The notes below the pieces were generated by a model. The model was not told the origin of the DNA. It saw nothing but the letters and a program-made list of their open reading frames with translations, and did no database searches. A program made the translations under genes and the position numbers. Below are positions 42,751-51,680 of a stretch of DNA of 64,000 nucleotides, piece after piece (positions within the stretch are counted from its first letter, which is position 1; every line of letters begins with the position of its first letter). The stretch covers positions 744,001 to 808,000 of the forward strand of contig JAESUZ010005462.1 of NCBI GenBank assembly GCA_017311185.1, written 5' to 3'. The stretch comes from Proteles cristata cristata (lineage: Eukaryota > Chordata > Mammalia > Carnivora > Hyaenidae).

Positions 42751-43990
42751 AATCTGAGAACTGAGAATTCACGTTGCCAGGCTCCTGACTCACAACTTCC
42801 TTATAGAAAGCACCTCACCCGCCACCTGCCTAACCCACTTATGTAACCCAGTTTGGCATTTCTGATTCCTCCCTCGGCCTGGGAGGTTTTGCAATGGGCA
42901 ACACCTGCTGTGGGGTCGGGGACAGCCGCGGGGGAGCAGGTGGAAGGCAGAGCACAATTATGCAGAGCCGCGTCTGGCCAGATTGGAGAAGGGACGGCTC
43001 TGTCAGGGTGCCTGGTTTGCAGTACCTGTACTGAAATACAAGCAAAAGGAAAGGGGATGCAGTGGCTGGCCAGCACTTGTATCAGAAGCGGGGCTGAAAA
43101 GTGGCAAGGGGCTGGGCCCGTGGGGTAGAGGAGTTCGACTAGCTTCCTAACAGCCAGCAGGAATTTCTGGAGAGGAGTCACGGGAAGGCCTTGTAGAGAG
43201 TGAATGAAACAAGCTTCTATTTTTGTCGATGCCTAGGGCAGTGACTGTACTGAAATTCCCTGGCCTTGTGGGCAGGAGGGTGGGCTGGGACACCTCCTTT
43301 CTTTTCTGGCCTGGGCAAAAAGCTCAGAAGAGGCACTGTGCCCCAAAGCTGTGGCACCAGCTGGCCAAACCCATAAACAGACAGCCCACCATCCCCAAGT
43401 GCCTGGCAGATGGGCAGAGAAGGAAGAAATTCTGACTCTCAGTTTGACCTGTGCTCTGGACTGGAGGGAGCCATGTAAATCCAAAGGAAGGAAGGGGCTT
43501 ACCCCAGGAATCTTTCCTGGGTTCACAGGCCCTGGAGAAATTTCCCTAGGAGAAGTGAGAAATATTTGGAAAAGGTGCCTTTAACTAGAAAAGGAATCCT
43601 GTCGCTTTTGATATTTTAAAACCCAGAAGAAAATGTCTTTGTTTTTTCACATTATTTTACTTTTATTTTAGGTTATCTTTATGTATTTTTATTTGCACTA
43701 CTTTAGTTAATCCTCATAATGCTTCTTGGGGATGGGGTACCATTTTCAACCAACAGAATCCCCAGAGAGCAGACGCTCCTGTGGTCCCCCACCCCCATCC
43801 TTCTTTTTCTTACATTCATTCAGCTTCTGTCTGGTCACCAGGAAGGAGAAGGTTGGGATGCCCTGGAGATAAGGAAAGTAGAGAATGATGCAATAGAGAT
43901 GCTGTTTCCCCCGTAGGTGGTTCAATCCTGTGGGAGTATGGTTAAGAGTAAAAGGGCCTGAGGCTATTTGGATTTTTCAAGAATGACTCC
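42751..43990. other. GC-richer stretch, no gene seen
   Basis: Frames on both strands (42801-43584) reach 126 codons because the DNA is GC-richer, but none shows a domain. At 42870-43140 roughly a dozen CpGs occur in 270 bp (for example GACAGCCGCGGGGGAGC), well above the surroundings but below a typical CpG island. Confidence 0.45.
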
Positions 43991-44149
43991 GGGAGACTTG
44001 GACCTGGCAGAGTTACTTGCTCCATTTAGGGTAGAGGAGACCATTCTCTTTGTCTGTCCAGAAGTGGCATTGCTCTGGGGCCCACAAGAAGGGGTGGTTT
44101 AAATGAACCCCAAAACAGCACTCTTGCGTGGTTTCCGCAATCCAGTCCT

Positions 44150-44294
44150 GAGTGTCTCTGGAAATCCAAGAAGAACGGAGGGGGCGGGGCCATGCAGAAG
44201 AGGCAACAGGGGCCACACGTGACGAACAGGTAGCTGCAGCTGACGACTGGCTCTGGGCATGTGAGGCATCCTCTAAGGATTCATGCAGGTAAGT
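44150..44294 (+). promoter_or_regulatory. Promoter-like segment ending in a consensus splice donor
   Basis: A GC box GGGGCGGGGC (44181-44190) and an E-box CACGTG (44216-44221, in CACGTGAC context) lie within 110 bp of CAG|GTAAGT (44286-44294), the ideal U1 donor. Together they look like a small promoter and first exon on the plus strand. The sequence shows the motifs; transcription is inference. Confidence 0.25.
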
Positions 44295-44380
44295 GCCAGA
44301 CACTGTGAAGAGCTTACTTTCTGGTAGCCAGATCTGGGGGCTCAGGCAACTATAATTTGTCATTAAAATGAAGTGTGACT

Positions 44381-44495
44381 TAGGGGCGCCTGGGCTGGCT
44401 CAGTCAGTGGAGCCTCTGATTTTTGGTCTCGGGATTGTGGGTTTGAAGCCCATCCTGGGTGTAGAGACTATTTAAAAATAAAATCTAAAAAAAAA
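44381..44495 (+). mobile_element. Short old CAN SINE variant
   Basis: GGGGCGCCTGGGCTGGCTCAG, then GGGTGTAGAGACTATTTAAAAATAAAATC. It lacks the CT-rich centre and has the 'gtagaga...taaaaataaaatct' ending of a distinct, older carnivore SINE subfamily. Flank word AAGTGTGAC at 44371 and 44496. Confidence 0.85.
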
Positions 44496-44504
44496 AAGTG
44501 TGAC

Positions 44505-45000
44505 ATATTATAGACACCTGAATACCTGGGTGATGTCAATATTATAAAGAAAAGGAAACAGATTCAGAGAAATTAAGTTCTTTTTAAAAACTGCACATCA
44601 AGGAATGGTATGCAATGGAGAGGAATATAGAGCGGTCAGGGTTCAAAATCGGCTCTTGCTAATCCTCTAGGAGACCATTGTAGTACGAGAACCAGATCCA
44701 CCTAATTAGTGGCAAATGGTCAATCATTGGAATGTTTGGGGTGTTTTTGCCTTGATATTTCCATCTTTCAGTGAAATACATACAATATTTACTTCCAATT
44801 ACCCACTAGAATCATTATGGTCTAATACAAAAATATATACAGAGTTGACCTTGTCTGGTAAAAGAAAATAATTCATTTAAAGGCAAAACATTCCATTTTA
44901 AAAGGTAGCTAGAGGAAATAGTAGCTATCCACATTGCATAAAAACAATAATTGTGGTTATCTGAGTTAAGTAACTGTTGAGGTTTGTGGTTTATTTTTTA
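44505..45000. other. No gene seen
   Basis: AT-rich; no recognisable gene or repeat before the L1. Confidence 0.4.
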
Positions 45001-45147
45001 AGAATAGTGCTGTGGAAGACTAAATAATGTTAAGATGGCAATACTCCCCAAATTGGTCAGATTCAATACAATCCCTGTAGAAACCTCAGCTGCCTTTTTT
45101 GCATAAATTAATAAACTAATCCTAAATTCATATAAAATGCAAGGGAC

Positions 45148-45379
45148 CTGGGACACCTGGGTGGCTCAGTTGTTTGAGCATCTGACTTCAGCTTAGGTCA
45201 TGATCTCATGGTTCGTGAGTTTGAGCCCAGCATTGGGCTCTGTGCTGACCACTCAAAGCCTGGAGCCTGCTTGAGATTCTGTGTCTCCCTCTCTCTCTCT
45301 GCCCTTCCCCTGCTCAAGCTCTATCTCTCTTTCTCTCTCAAGAGTAATAAACATTAAAATTTTTTTTTTAAAAAGAAAG
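45148..45379 (+). mobile_element. CAN SINE nested in L1, with target-site duplication
   Basis: GGGACACCTGGGTGGCTCAG through CTCAAGAGTAATAAACATTAAAA. The perfect 13-bp duplication AAATGCAAGGGAC lies at 45135-45147 and 45380-45392 and is L1 sequence, which shows the SINE came later. Confidence 0.96.
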
Positions 45380-45625
45380 AAATGCAAGGGACTCAAAGTA
45401 GCCAAAACAATCTTGTAAAAGATTTCCCAATTTCAAAACCTATGATAAATGTACACTAATCAACACAATGTGGTAATGGCATAAAGATGGACATATATTG
45501 AAAGTCCAAAAATAAACTCATATTTATAGATCATTGCTTTTCAGCAAGGGTGCCAAGATGATCCACTTGGGAAAGAATAGTCTTTTCAGCAAATGATGTT
45601 GGGATAACTGCATATCCATACACAA

Positions 45626-45808
45626 GAAAGAAAGGAAAGAAAGGAAGGAAGGATGGAAGGAAGGAAGGAAGGAAGGAAGGAAGGAAGGAAGGAAGGAAGG
45701 AGGAAGGAAGGAAAAAAGAAAAGAAAAGGAGAAGAAAGAAAGAAAGAAAGAAAGAAGGAAGGAAGGAAGGAAGGAAGGAAGGAAGGAGAAGGAAGGAAGG
45801 AAGGAAAG
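45626..45808. repeat. (GGAA)n microsatellite array inside L1
   Basis: About 180 bp of GGAA/GAAA units, with long pure GGAA blocks at 45656-45697 and 45754-45785. It replaces the short A-rich spot between CATATCCATACACAAGAA and AGATATTGGATCTGAACC of L1. The 179-codon minus frame across it (FLPSFLPS repeats) is an artefact. Confidence 0.97.
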
Positions 45809-47024
45809 ATATTGGATCTGAACCTCTCACCAAATACAAAAGTAACCCAAAATGAATCAGAGACTTAAGTGCAAGTGCTAAAACTATGAAACTCTTAGAA
45901 GAAAACAGGAGTAAATCTTTGTGACCTTGGGTTAAACACGACTCTGGAAGCACAACGAAAGGAAAAACAGATAAATCAAACCTCATCAAAAGTAAAAAAG
46001 TTTGTGTTTCAAAGAACACCACCAAGAAAGTGAAAAAGACAACCCATACAATAAGAAAAGCAATTTGCAAATATGATATAGTACATATAAATATCTATAT
46101 CCAAAATATCTTACAACTCTATTGTAAGATAGAATTGTAAAAATCTCTTACAACTGTATAATAAAAAGATAAATAACCAAGTTTTGAAACAGGATTTGAA
46201 TACACATTTCTCTGTAGAAGATGTACAAATAGCCAATAAGCAGATAAAGAGATGTTTATCATCACCAAGCCACAATGAGATACCACTTCACACCTACTAG
46301 GATGCCTAGAATGAAAAAGATGGACAAATAACAAGTGTTGGTGAGGACGTGGAGACATCGGAACTCTTAAACATTGTGGAGGGCATGAAAAATGTGTTTT
46401 CCTTTCCAGAAACAGTTTGGCAGTTCTGTAGTAAGTTAAACAGAGAGTTACACAGGAATTCCAGTCCTAGGTATTTACTCAAGAGAATTGAAACTGTGTA
46501 TCCACATAATAACTTGTATACAAGTTAAGTTAGAATTAAATGTTCATAACAGCCTTATTCATAGTAGCTAAAACATGGAAACAACCCATATGTCCATCAA
46601 CTGTTGAGTGGATAAACAACTGTGGTGTATCTGTACAATGGAATATTGTTTAGCCTTCAAAATTCAAGTATGAATACATGTTACAACATCGATGATCCTT
46701 GAAAACACTGTGAATGAAAGAAGTAAAAGAAGCCAGACATAAAAGGCCACATATTATAGTCTCTATGTCTGTGAAGTCTAGAATAAACGAATCCATAAAG
46801 ACAGGAAAGTCAATCGGTTGTTGCGAGGACTTAAGGGTTTGGACAGTGAGAGAAGAGCTGCTGATAAGCATGCATTTCTTTTTAGGGTGATGAAAACATT
46901 CTGGAGTTAGATAATGGTGATGGTTGCACAACCTTGTGATTATATTAAAACCATTGAATTATATACTTTAAAAGAGTGGATGTTAGGGCATGTTAATTAT
47001 AGCTCAATTAAAAAAAAAAACTCA

Positions 47025-47244
47025 AGGGGCGCCTGAGTGGCTTAGTCGGTTAAGCGTCCGACTTTCGCTCGGGTCATGATCTCGCGGTTCGTGGGTTCGA
47101 GCCCCGCGTCGGGCTCTGTGCTGACTGCCAGCTCAGAGGAGCCTGTTTCAGTCTGTGACTCCCTCTCTCTCTGACCCTCCCCTGCTCACGCTGTCTCTCT
47201 CTCTCTCTCCTAGAAATAAATAAAACATTAAAAAAAATAAAAAT
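47025..47244 (+). mobile_element. Young SINEC_Fc-type SINE in the L1 A-tail
   Basis: Young copy with a small internal deletion (GCTCAGAGGAGCCTG, one CCTGGAG-type unit lost). It is inserted at the 3' A-run of the L1. Flank AAAAACTCA at 47016-47024 and 47245-47253. Confidence 0.95.
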
Positions 47245-47253
47245 AAAAACTCA

Positions 47254-47675
47254 GGTGTGGGTTAAAAAAATAAATGAGTAAAAAGGAATAACACTTAAGA
47301 AGTATGGCGAGGCAGTGTTGCCACCAGCTCATGAAACGTGAGGCTAGACTCTCCAAAAAATAGGGCTTGACTGATGCTCAAAGAAAACGGAAGGAGGACC
47401 CTCCATTGTCTCTCATGCTCAGACAGCTGTGCCCTCTCCCTAGAGCTGGTGCAGGAAAGAATTTCCCTCAGTCTCTTTCAAGAATCTCACCCACCTCCTC
47501 CAGGGCCTCTACAGCCCAGTTTCCACAGTTGACCTCCTGATGCTGTTACATTCCAGAAATCAGGTTGTTTCTGATACATGTAATGGTTTTCCACATATTA
47601 CCCAAGTCTAAAACCTGAATCCCCTTGAAGAATTCAGACTGCAAAGGAAGCAATCCAAAGTCTACAGGTACAGCC
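47254..47675. other. No gene seen
   Basis: No recognisable coding frame or repeat. Confidence 0.4.
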
Positions 47676-47679
47676 ATTG

Positions 47680-48410
47680 CAGCATGTTGTATAACTGAAA
47701 AACTAGAAATGATCTAACTATCCAAAAATAAGGGATTGGTTAGGAAAATTATGGTACATCCTTATAAAGGAATATTATGGAACTCCTGAACATAAAGTCT
47801 AATAAATAATTTTTAGTGACATGGAGAAATGCTTATCATCACGGCAAGCAGAAAATATAATGGATAGAGAATCGTATGGGCATTTTGTTCTCAACTATGG
47901 TAAAAATATGTTTACCTTAAGAAATATGCCATGATACAACGAGAAAGAATGAAATCTGGCCACATGTAGCAACATGGATGGAACTTGAGGGTGTTATGCT
48001 GAGTGAAATAAGTCAGGCAGAGAAGGACAAATACCATATATTTGCATGTATAGGAGGATTAGGAGGAACTTAATGGAGGACCGTGGAGGAGAAGAAGGGG
48101 GGGGAAATAGTGGGGGACAGGGAGGGAGGCAAACCATGAGAGACTCTTGAATGCTGAGAACAAACTGAGGGCCGATGGGGGTGGGAGGGAGGGGAAGGGA
48201 GGTGATGGGCATGGAGGAGGGCACTTGTGGGGATGAGCACTGGGTGTTACATGGAAACCAACTTGACAATAAACTAAAAAAAAAGAAAAAAAAAGAAATA
48301 TGCCATGATATTAATAATGATCCTTTTAGTTAGTGGATATCTTCATTCTAAATTTTCTTTTCAAATTTTCCACAGTGTGTCATACTTTTTGTTTGTATTA
48401 GAAAAACATC
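47680..48410 (+). mobile_element. Old L1 LINE 3' part, sense, split by a young L1
   Basis: Left part AAATTATGGTACATCCTTATAAAGGAATATTATGG and AGTGACATGGAGAAATGC. Right part (48311 on) AGTTAGTGGATATCTTCATTC and AAATTTTCCACAGTGTGTCATAC. Joined, they give one L1MC/L1ME-style 3' end. Confidence 0.75.
47937..48292 (+). mobile_element. Young 5'-truncated L1 with 18-bp target-site duplication
   Basis: About 45 codons of ORF2 end ([20 protein letters not shown]) closing in GGLGGT and a stop, then the same G-rich 3' UTR as the L1 at 30168 and GACAATAAACTA9. A perfect duplication AAGAAATATGCCATGATA lies at 47919-47936 and 48293-48310. Inserted in the same orientation as the older L1 host. Confidence 0.97.
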
Positions 48411-48895
48411 ATTATTTGGGGAGAGGGGAGAATTCCAGGTGGCAAAAAGGAAGAATTTTAACACAGCCTTGGATGCACCATGTACATCCATCCCATTGGC
48501 CAGAAACAGTCCCAGGACCACTGCTGGCTTCTCCTGTGTCCCCAGAGGAAAGAAAATGGCTTGATAAAGCAGTCTCTGCAACAGGGCTGCAAGAGTATAG
48601 AGATTACACAGCTAATAGGAGCTGGAGCAAAGATTCAGAATCAGGGCTGAGTCTTGGTCTTGCTCATCTTGTGGTTCTGCCCTCTTCCAGGTCCCCTCTG
48701 GAATGTTCTCTAGTCCATGGATGCTAGAATAATCATTAGGCTGGGTAAGAAAGTCTGATGAAAACATTTATGTTAAACACAGCTTTGAGCCTTTCTAGAC
48801 CCATCAACAATTCCTGTACAATATTTTATTCCCAGGTTTTCCCCCCCTTAATTAACTTCTGTAACTTCCCATTAAACATTCACATGAAGCTGACG
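48411..48895. other. No gene seen
   Basis: The 140-codon plus frame 48305-48727 begins in the old L1 and continues through unique DNA. It has no domain. Confidence 0.45.
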
Positions 48896-48896
48896 T

Positions 48897-49000
48897 GTGG
48901 CATTGTTGAATCACTATATTGTACACCTGAAACTAATGTAACACGGTATGTTAACTGGAATTAAAATAAAAAGTTAAAAAACGAAAAGAAAGTAAGAAAA
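48897..49000 (+). mobile_element. L1 LINE 3' terminus, sense
   Basis: CACTATATTGTACACCTGAAACTAATGTAACACGGTATGTTAACTGG, then GAATTAAAATAAAAAG and an A-rich tail is the terminal 3' UTR of carnivore L1. Severely 5'-truncated. Confidence 0.85.
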
Positions 49001-49237
49001 AGACAGACACTGATATCTTTTAAAAAATGAAGCAAAACACTAAAGCAAAGCAGATACCAGTTTCAAGGCAATTCATTACCATGCATACACCACCTTTTAT
49101 AGGTTTGTTTTGCAAGAGCAGAACTTCAAAGGCTCTTTGCTTCCTAAGGCCTTTCTCAGCCATGTACTCTGCTGCCGCTGGTGGAGGGCTGTGTCTGGCT
49201 CTGCCTCAGGTTCTGACGATGAGCTTTCCCCAGGAAT

Positions 49238-49238
49238 G

Positions 49239-49269
<31 letters not shown>

Positions 49270-49277
49270 GAAAAAAA
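49238..49277. repeat. (GAAAA)n pentanucleotide repeat
   Basis: A11 followed by about six GAAAA units. No parent SINE or L1 body is attached. Confidence 0.92.
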
Positions 49278-49429
49278 GCCGAGTATAAACATAAACTTGA
49301 TTGACTAATCATTATCATTAAACAAAGGACTTATAATTCAAACATGATTTAAAGAAATACAGATACCTAGAGATATTTGTTCACAAACATTTATTTTAAA
49401 ACACGAGAAGGGATCTAATTAATATCATC

Positions 49430-49545
49430 TTGACACTTCAAACACGTTTTCTTATCTAACCTTCACATGAACCCTACTGGGATGGGTCTTCCGATCCCAG
49501 GTTCTACAGATGGAAGCTGGTACATGGGATAGTGAGTGAGTGGAC
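49430..49545 (-). mobile_element. MIR SINE fragment, antisense
   Basis: TTCTTATCTAACCTTCACATGAACCCTACTGGGATGGG, then CAGGTTCTACAGATGGAAGC follows the complemented MIR 3' half. Confidence 0.6.
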
Positions 49546-49719
49546 TGTGGGTTCATCTTCTTGCTTTGGCATTTCCTTATCTATACAACGAGAAATGAGT
49601 AAAAAATAGTAAGGAAAACAAACAAACAACTAAGTGAAACTCCTATTTCTCAGCGTCTGGGGAGAACTGAATGGGAAGATGGATTCATGGCGCTGAGACA
49701 TGATTATGATGACTGTTTC

Positions 49720-49850
49720 ATTTACAGATAAGGAAAGATAGGCTCAGACAGCCGTTCTGTCAACGCTAGCCAGTCAGATAGTAAGGCTGGGGCTTGAGCC
49801 CACGCTACTGTAGGCCTAATGCCTAAACTCTTTCTCTTACCTCTTGCTGC
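49720..49850 (-). mobile_element. MIR SINE, antisense, supplying a polypyrimidine tract
   Basis: TTTACAGATAAGGAAAGATAGGCTCAGAC, then GTCAGATAGTAAGGCTGGGGCTTGAGCCC is the complemented MIR. Its complemented 5' end gives the pyrimidine-rich CTCTTTCTCTTACCTCTTGC just upstream of a splice-acceptor-like TTCTAG. Confidence 0.75.
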
Positions 49851-49864
49851 CTTTTGTATTCTAG

Positions 49865-49908
49865 GAGACACAGGAGTCCAGCACAAAGATGCCTAAGCTT
49901 GTTCACAG
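49865..49908 (+). other. Candidate 44-bp exon (MIR-assisted exonisation)
   Basis: Upstream, CTAATGCCTAAAC (branch-point-like A about 37 nt before the AG), then a 30-nt pyrimidine-rich tract and TTCTAG at 49859-49864. Downstream, CAG|GTAAGC at 49906-49912. Two of three frames are open through it. No protein similarity is recognised, so a non-coding RNA exon is the likelier reading. This is inference from splice-site consensus only. Confidence 0.25.
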
Positions 49909-50154
49909 GTAAGCATCCTTTCCATTTAACTTACAAAATGTCTCAATCACGGTCTACTCAAGTTCTATCACGTTTTAAACTGTACTTTATTCCAGCATCT
50001 GGAATTGAAAGTTTAGCTCATTTACCTTCAATCTTTCTTGCCCAGGACGAATGCTCATCTGGAAGTACTGGAGTTTCGGGGGTCAACTCTTAAAATTCAG
50101 TTAGAATTTATCAGAGTCTCCAGCCACCTCATGACAAGGACAGGAAGACAGCAG

Positions 50155-50360
50155 TGGACAAGAGCAAAAAAATCACAAGACCTGGGTTCTAGCCCCACCA
50201 CCTGCTAGCTCTCTCACCTCATGTAATTTCTCCTGCCCACGTGTCTGGTTCCTTAACTATGAACCAGAGACATCCATAATATGTTGGCTCACCTCACAAG
50301 CTTGTGGGATCAAGTGACGTGAAGCCCATTACAAACTGTAAAGTTCTGTATGATTGTTCT
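50155..50360 (+). mobile_element. MIR SINE, sense
   Basis: CACAAGACCTGGGTTCTAGCCCCACCACCTGCTAGCTCTCTCACC, then GGTTCCTTAACTATG and CTCACAAGCTTGTGGGATCAAGTGA follow the MIR order from head to 3' core. Confidence 0.75.
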
Positions 50361-50524
50361 ACTATCCCAGCCACAATCTGTGGCCAGACAGTTCTTCAAA
50401 GAGGAGACAGATTTCTTTCCCTTGGCAATAATCGTGAGTAATATATTCCAGGATGTTTTGCATTTTCTTATGCTCAAAATAAAACTGAACCCAAACAAGA
50501 ATTCAGACATGGTCCCGCATTCTG

Positions 50525-50835
50525 CGACACTTGTAGAGTAGCTCCTATGTGGGAGGCTCTGTGCTTAGTGCACTAGAGATAAGATGTAGTCCTACCCTCC
50601 ACTTCATGGTCTAGTGGAGGAGGCCAGGCATTTACATGAAGTGTTGCATATTTTCGAAGAGGATCAAATAGCAGTTTTAGAGAAGTTGAAAGAAGCATGG
50701 GTCCCTGTCAGTTTAGTGAAATCCAGGAGAGCTCCTTGGAGGAGGTTGAGTTGGGTCTTAAAGTTGGCTAAAATTTGGGCAAAAGAGTCACCTGAGCAGA
50801 GACTCAGAGGCAGGAAGATCCAGGCTATGTATGGA
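50525..50835 (-). mobile_element. L2 LINE relic, antisense
   Basis: TAGCTCCTATGTGGGAGGCTCTGTGC, then GAGAGCTCCTTGGAGGAGGTTGAGTTGGGTCTTAAAG and GAGCAGAGACTCAGAGGCAGGAAG follow the complemented L2 3' end in order. The 81-codon plus frame here is a shadow. Confidence 0.65.
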
Positions 50836-50852
50836 AAGGGAGAAGTATTTTT

Positions 50853-51064
50853 TTTTTAATGTTTTATTTATTTCTAGGAGAGAGAGAGAGACAGCGTGAG
50901 CAGGGGAGGGTCAGAGAGAGAGGGAGTCACAGACTGAAACAGGCTCCAGGCTCTGAGCTGGCAGTCAGCACAGAGCCCAATGCAGGGCTTGAACCCACGA
51001 ACCGCGAGATCATGACCTAAGCGAAAGTCGGACGCTTAACCGACTAAGCCACCCAGGCGCCCCG
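50853..51064 (-). mobile_element. Young SINEC_Fc-type SINE with target-site duplication
   Basis: Full-length complemented young copy ending GACTAAGCCACCCAGGCGCC. Perfect 16-bp duplication AGGGAGAAGTATTTTT at 50837-50852 and 51065-51080. Confidence 0.96.
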
Positions 51065-51300
51065 AGGGAGAAGTATTTTTACTTAACAGTCAAATGGTAC
51101 AAAAAGAAGACGGGAAACAGGGACAGATTTGGGGGATACATGAAAGTCATACTGATGGCTTAATTTTCTAAATAGGAAATTGAAAATTGATCCAGCATGG
51201 GGTTTAGAGAGTGATCTGGAGTGGATGGAGAGAGCAAAGGCAGGCAGAACCCTTCAGAGGCCTTTGCAATGGTCCACAACGTAAGGAAATTTTGAATTTA

Positions 51301-51322
51301 GGGCGGCGGCGGCAGCGGCAGG
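51301..51322. repeat. Short (GGC)n trinucleotide run
   Basis: GGGCGGCGGCGGCAGCGGCA, a CpG-containing GGC run of about six units with one CAG-type interruption, in otherwise AT-rich DNA. Confidence 0.9.
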
Positions 51323-51439
51323 CACAGGGAGACATCTTATAGGTATAGAATCTAAAAGACTTATCAGAATAAGTCATATGAAAGGGTTGGGACTCTAAGA
51401 ACTGGTAAGCAAATCAGAGTTTGTTTCAAGGTTTCAAAA

Positions 51440-51680
51440 GCTCTGCAAATTCATCTATTTGACAAATATGGGTCAGCTGTGTGCTAGGGGCTGAGACTAC
51501 TATAGGGAGTAAGACGGACAAGATCCTTTATGGGAGGGAGGCAGACCATTAAACAGGTAATGAGAGTTAGTAATATGACACAGTGTCCAGGTGGCAGGAC
51601 AGGGGTGGGGAAGGTAGGGAGCTACTCAGGTAGGAGGTGACATTTGGGCTGAACTTTAAATGATGAGCATGAGACAATCT
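51440..51680 (-). mobile_element. L2 LINE relic, antisense
   Basis: GGGTCAGCTGTGTGCTAGGGGCTGAGAC, then GACAAGATCCTTTATGGGAGG, ACCATTAAACAGGTAATGAG and GGAGGTGACATTTGGGCTGAAC follow the complemented L2 3' end. Confidence 0.7.

Larger units (their letters stand above)
45005..47022 (+). mobile_element. L1 LINE relic, sense, ORF2 part through 3' end, with SINE and microsatellite inside
   Basis: From AGATGGCAATACTCCCCAAATTGG through CTTTGTGACCTTGGGTTAAAC, AATGAGATACCACTTCACACC, TGTCCATCAACTGTTGAGTGG to the 3' end ATATACTTTAAAAGAGTGGATG and CTCAATTAAAAAAAAAA. Interrupted by a SINE (45148-45379) and a GGAA array (45626-45808). Frame-broken throughout. Confidence 0.92.

Noticed and set aside
42801..43584. 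Overlapping 70-126 codon frames on both strands
   Set aside because: Explained by the higher GC content, which lowers stop frequency. No domain and no splice framework.
45531..46070. 179-codon minus-strand open frame
   Set aside because: Its centre is a translation of the GGAA array (FLPSFLPS repeats) flanked by antisense L1. Not a gene.
48305..48727. 140-codon plus-strand open frame
   Set aside because: Starts in the old L1 3' UTR and continues through unique DNA without any recognisable feature.
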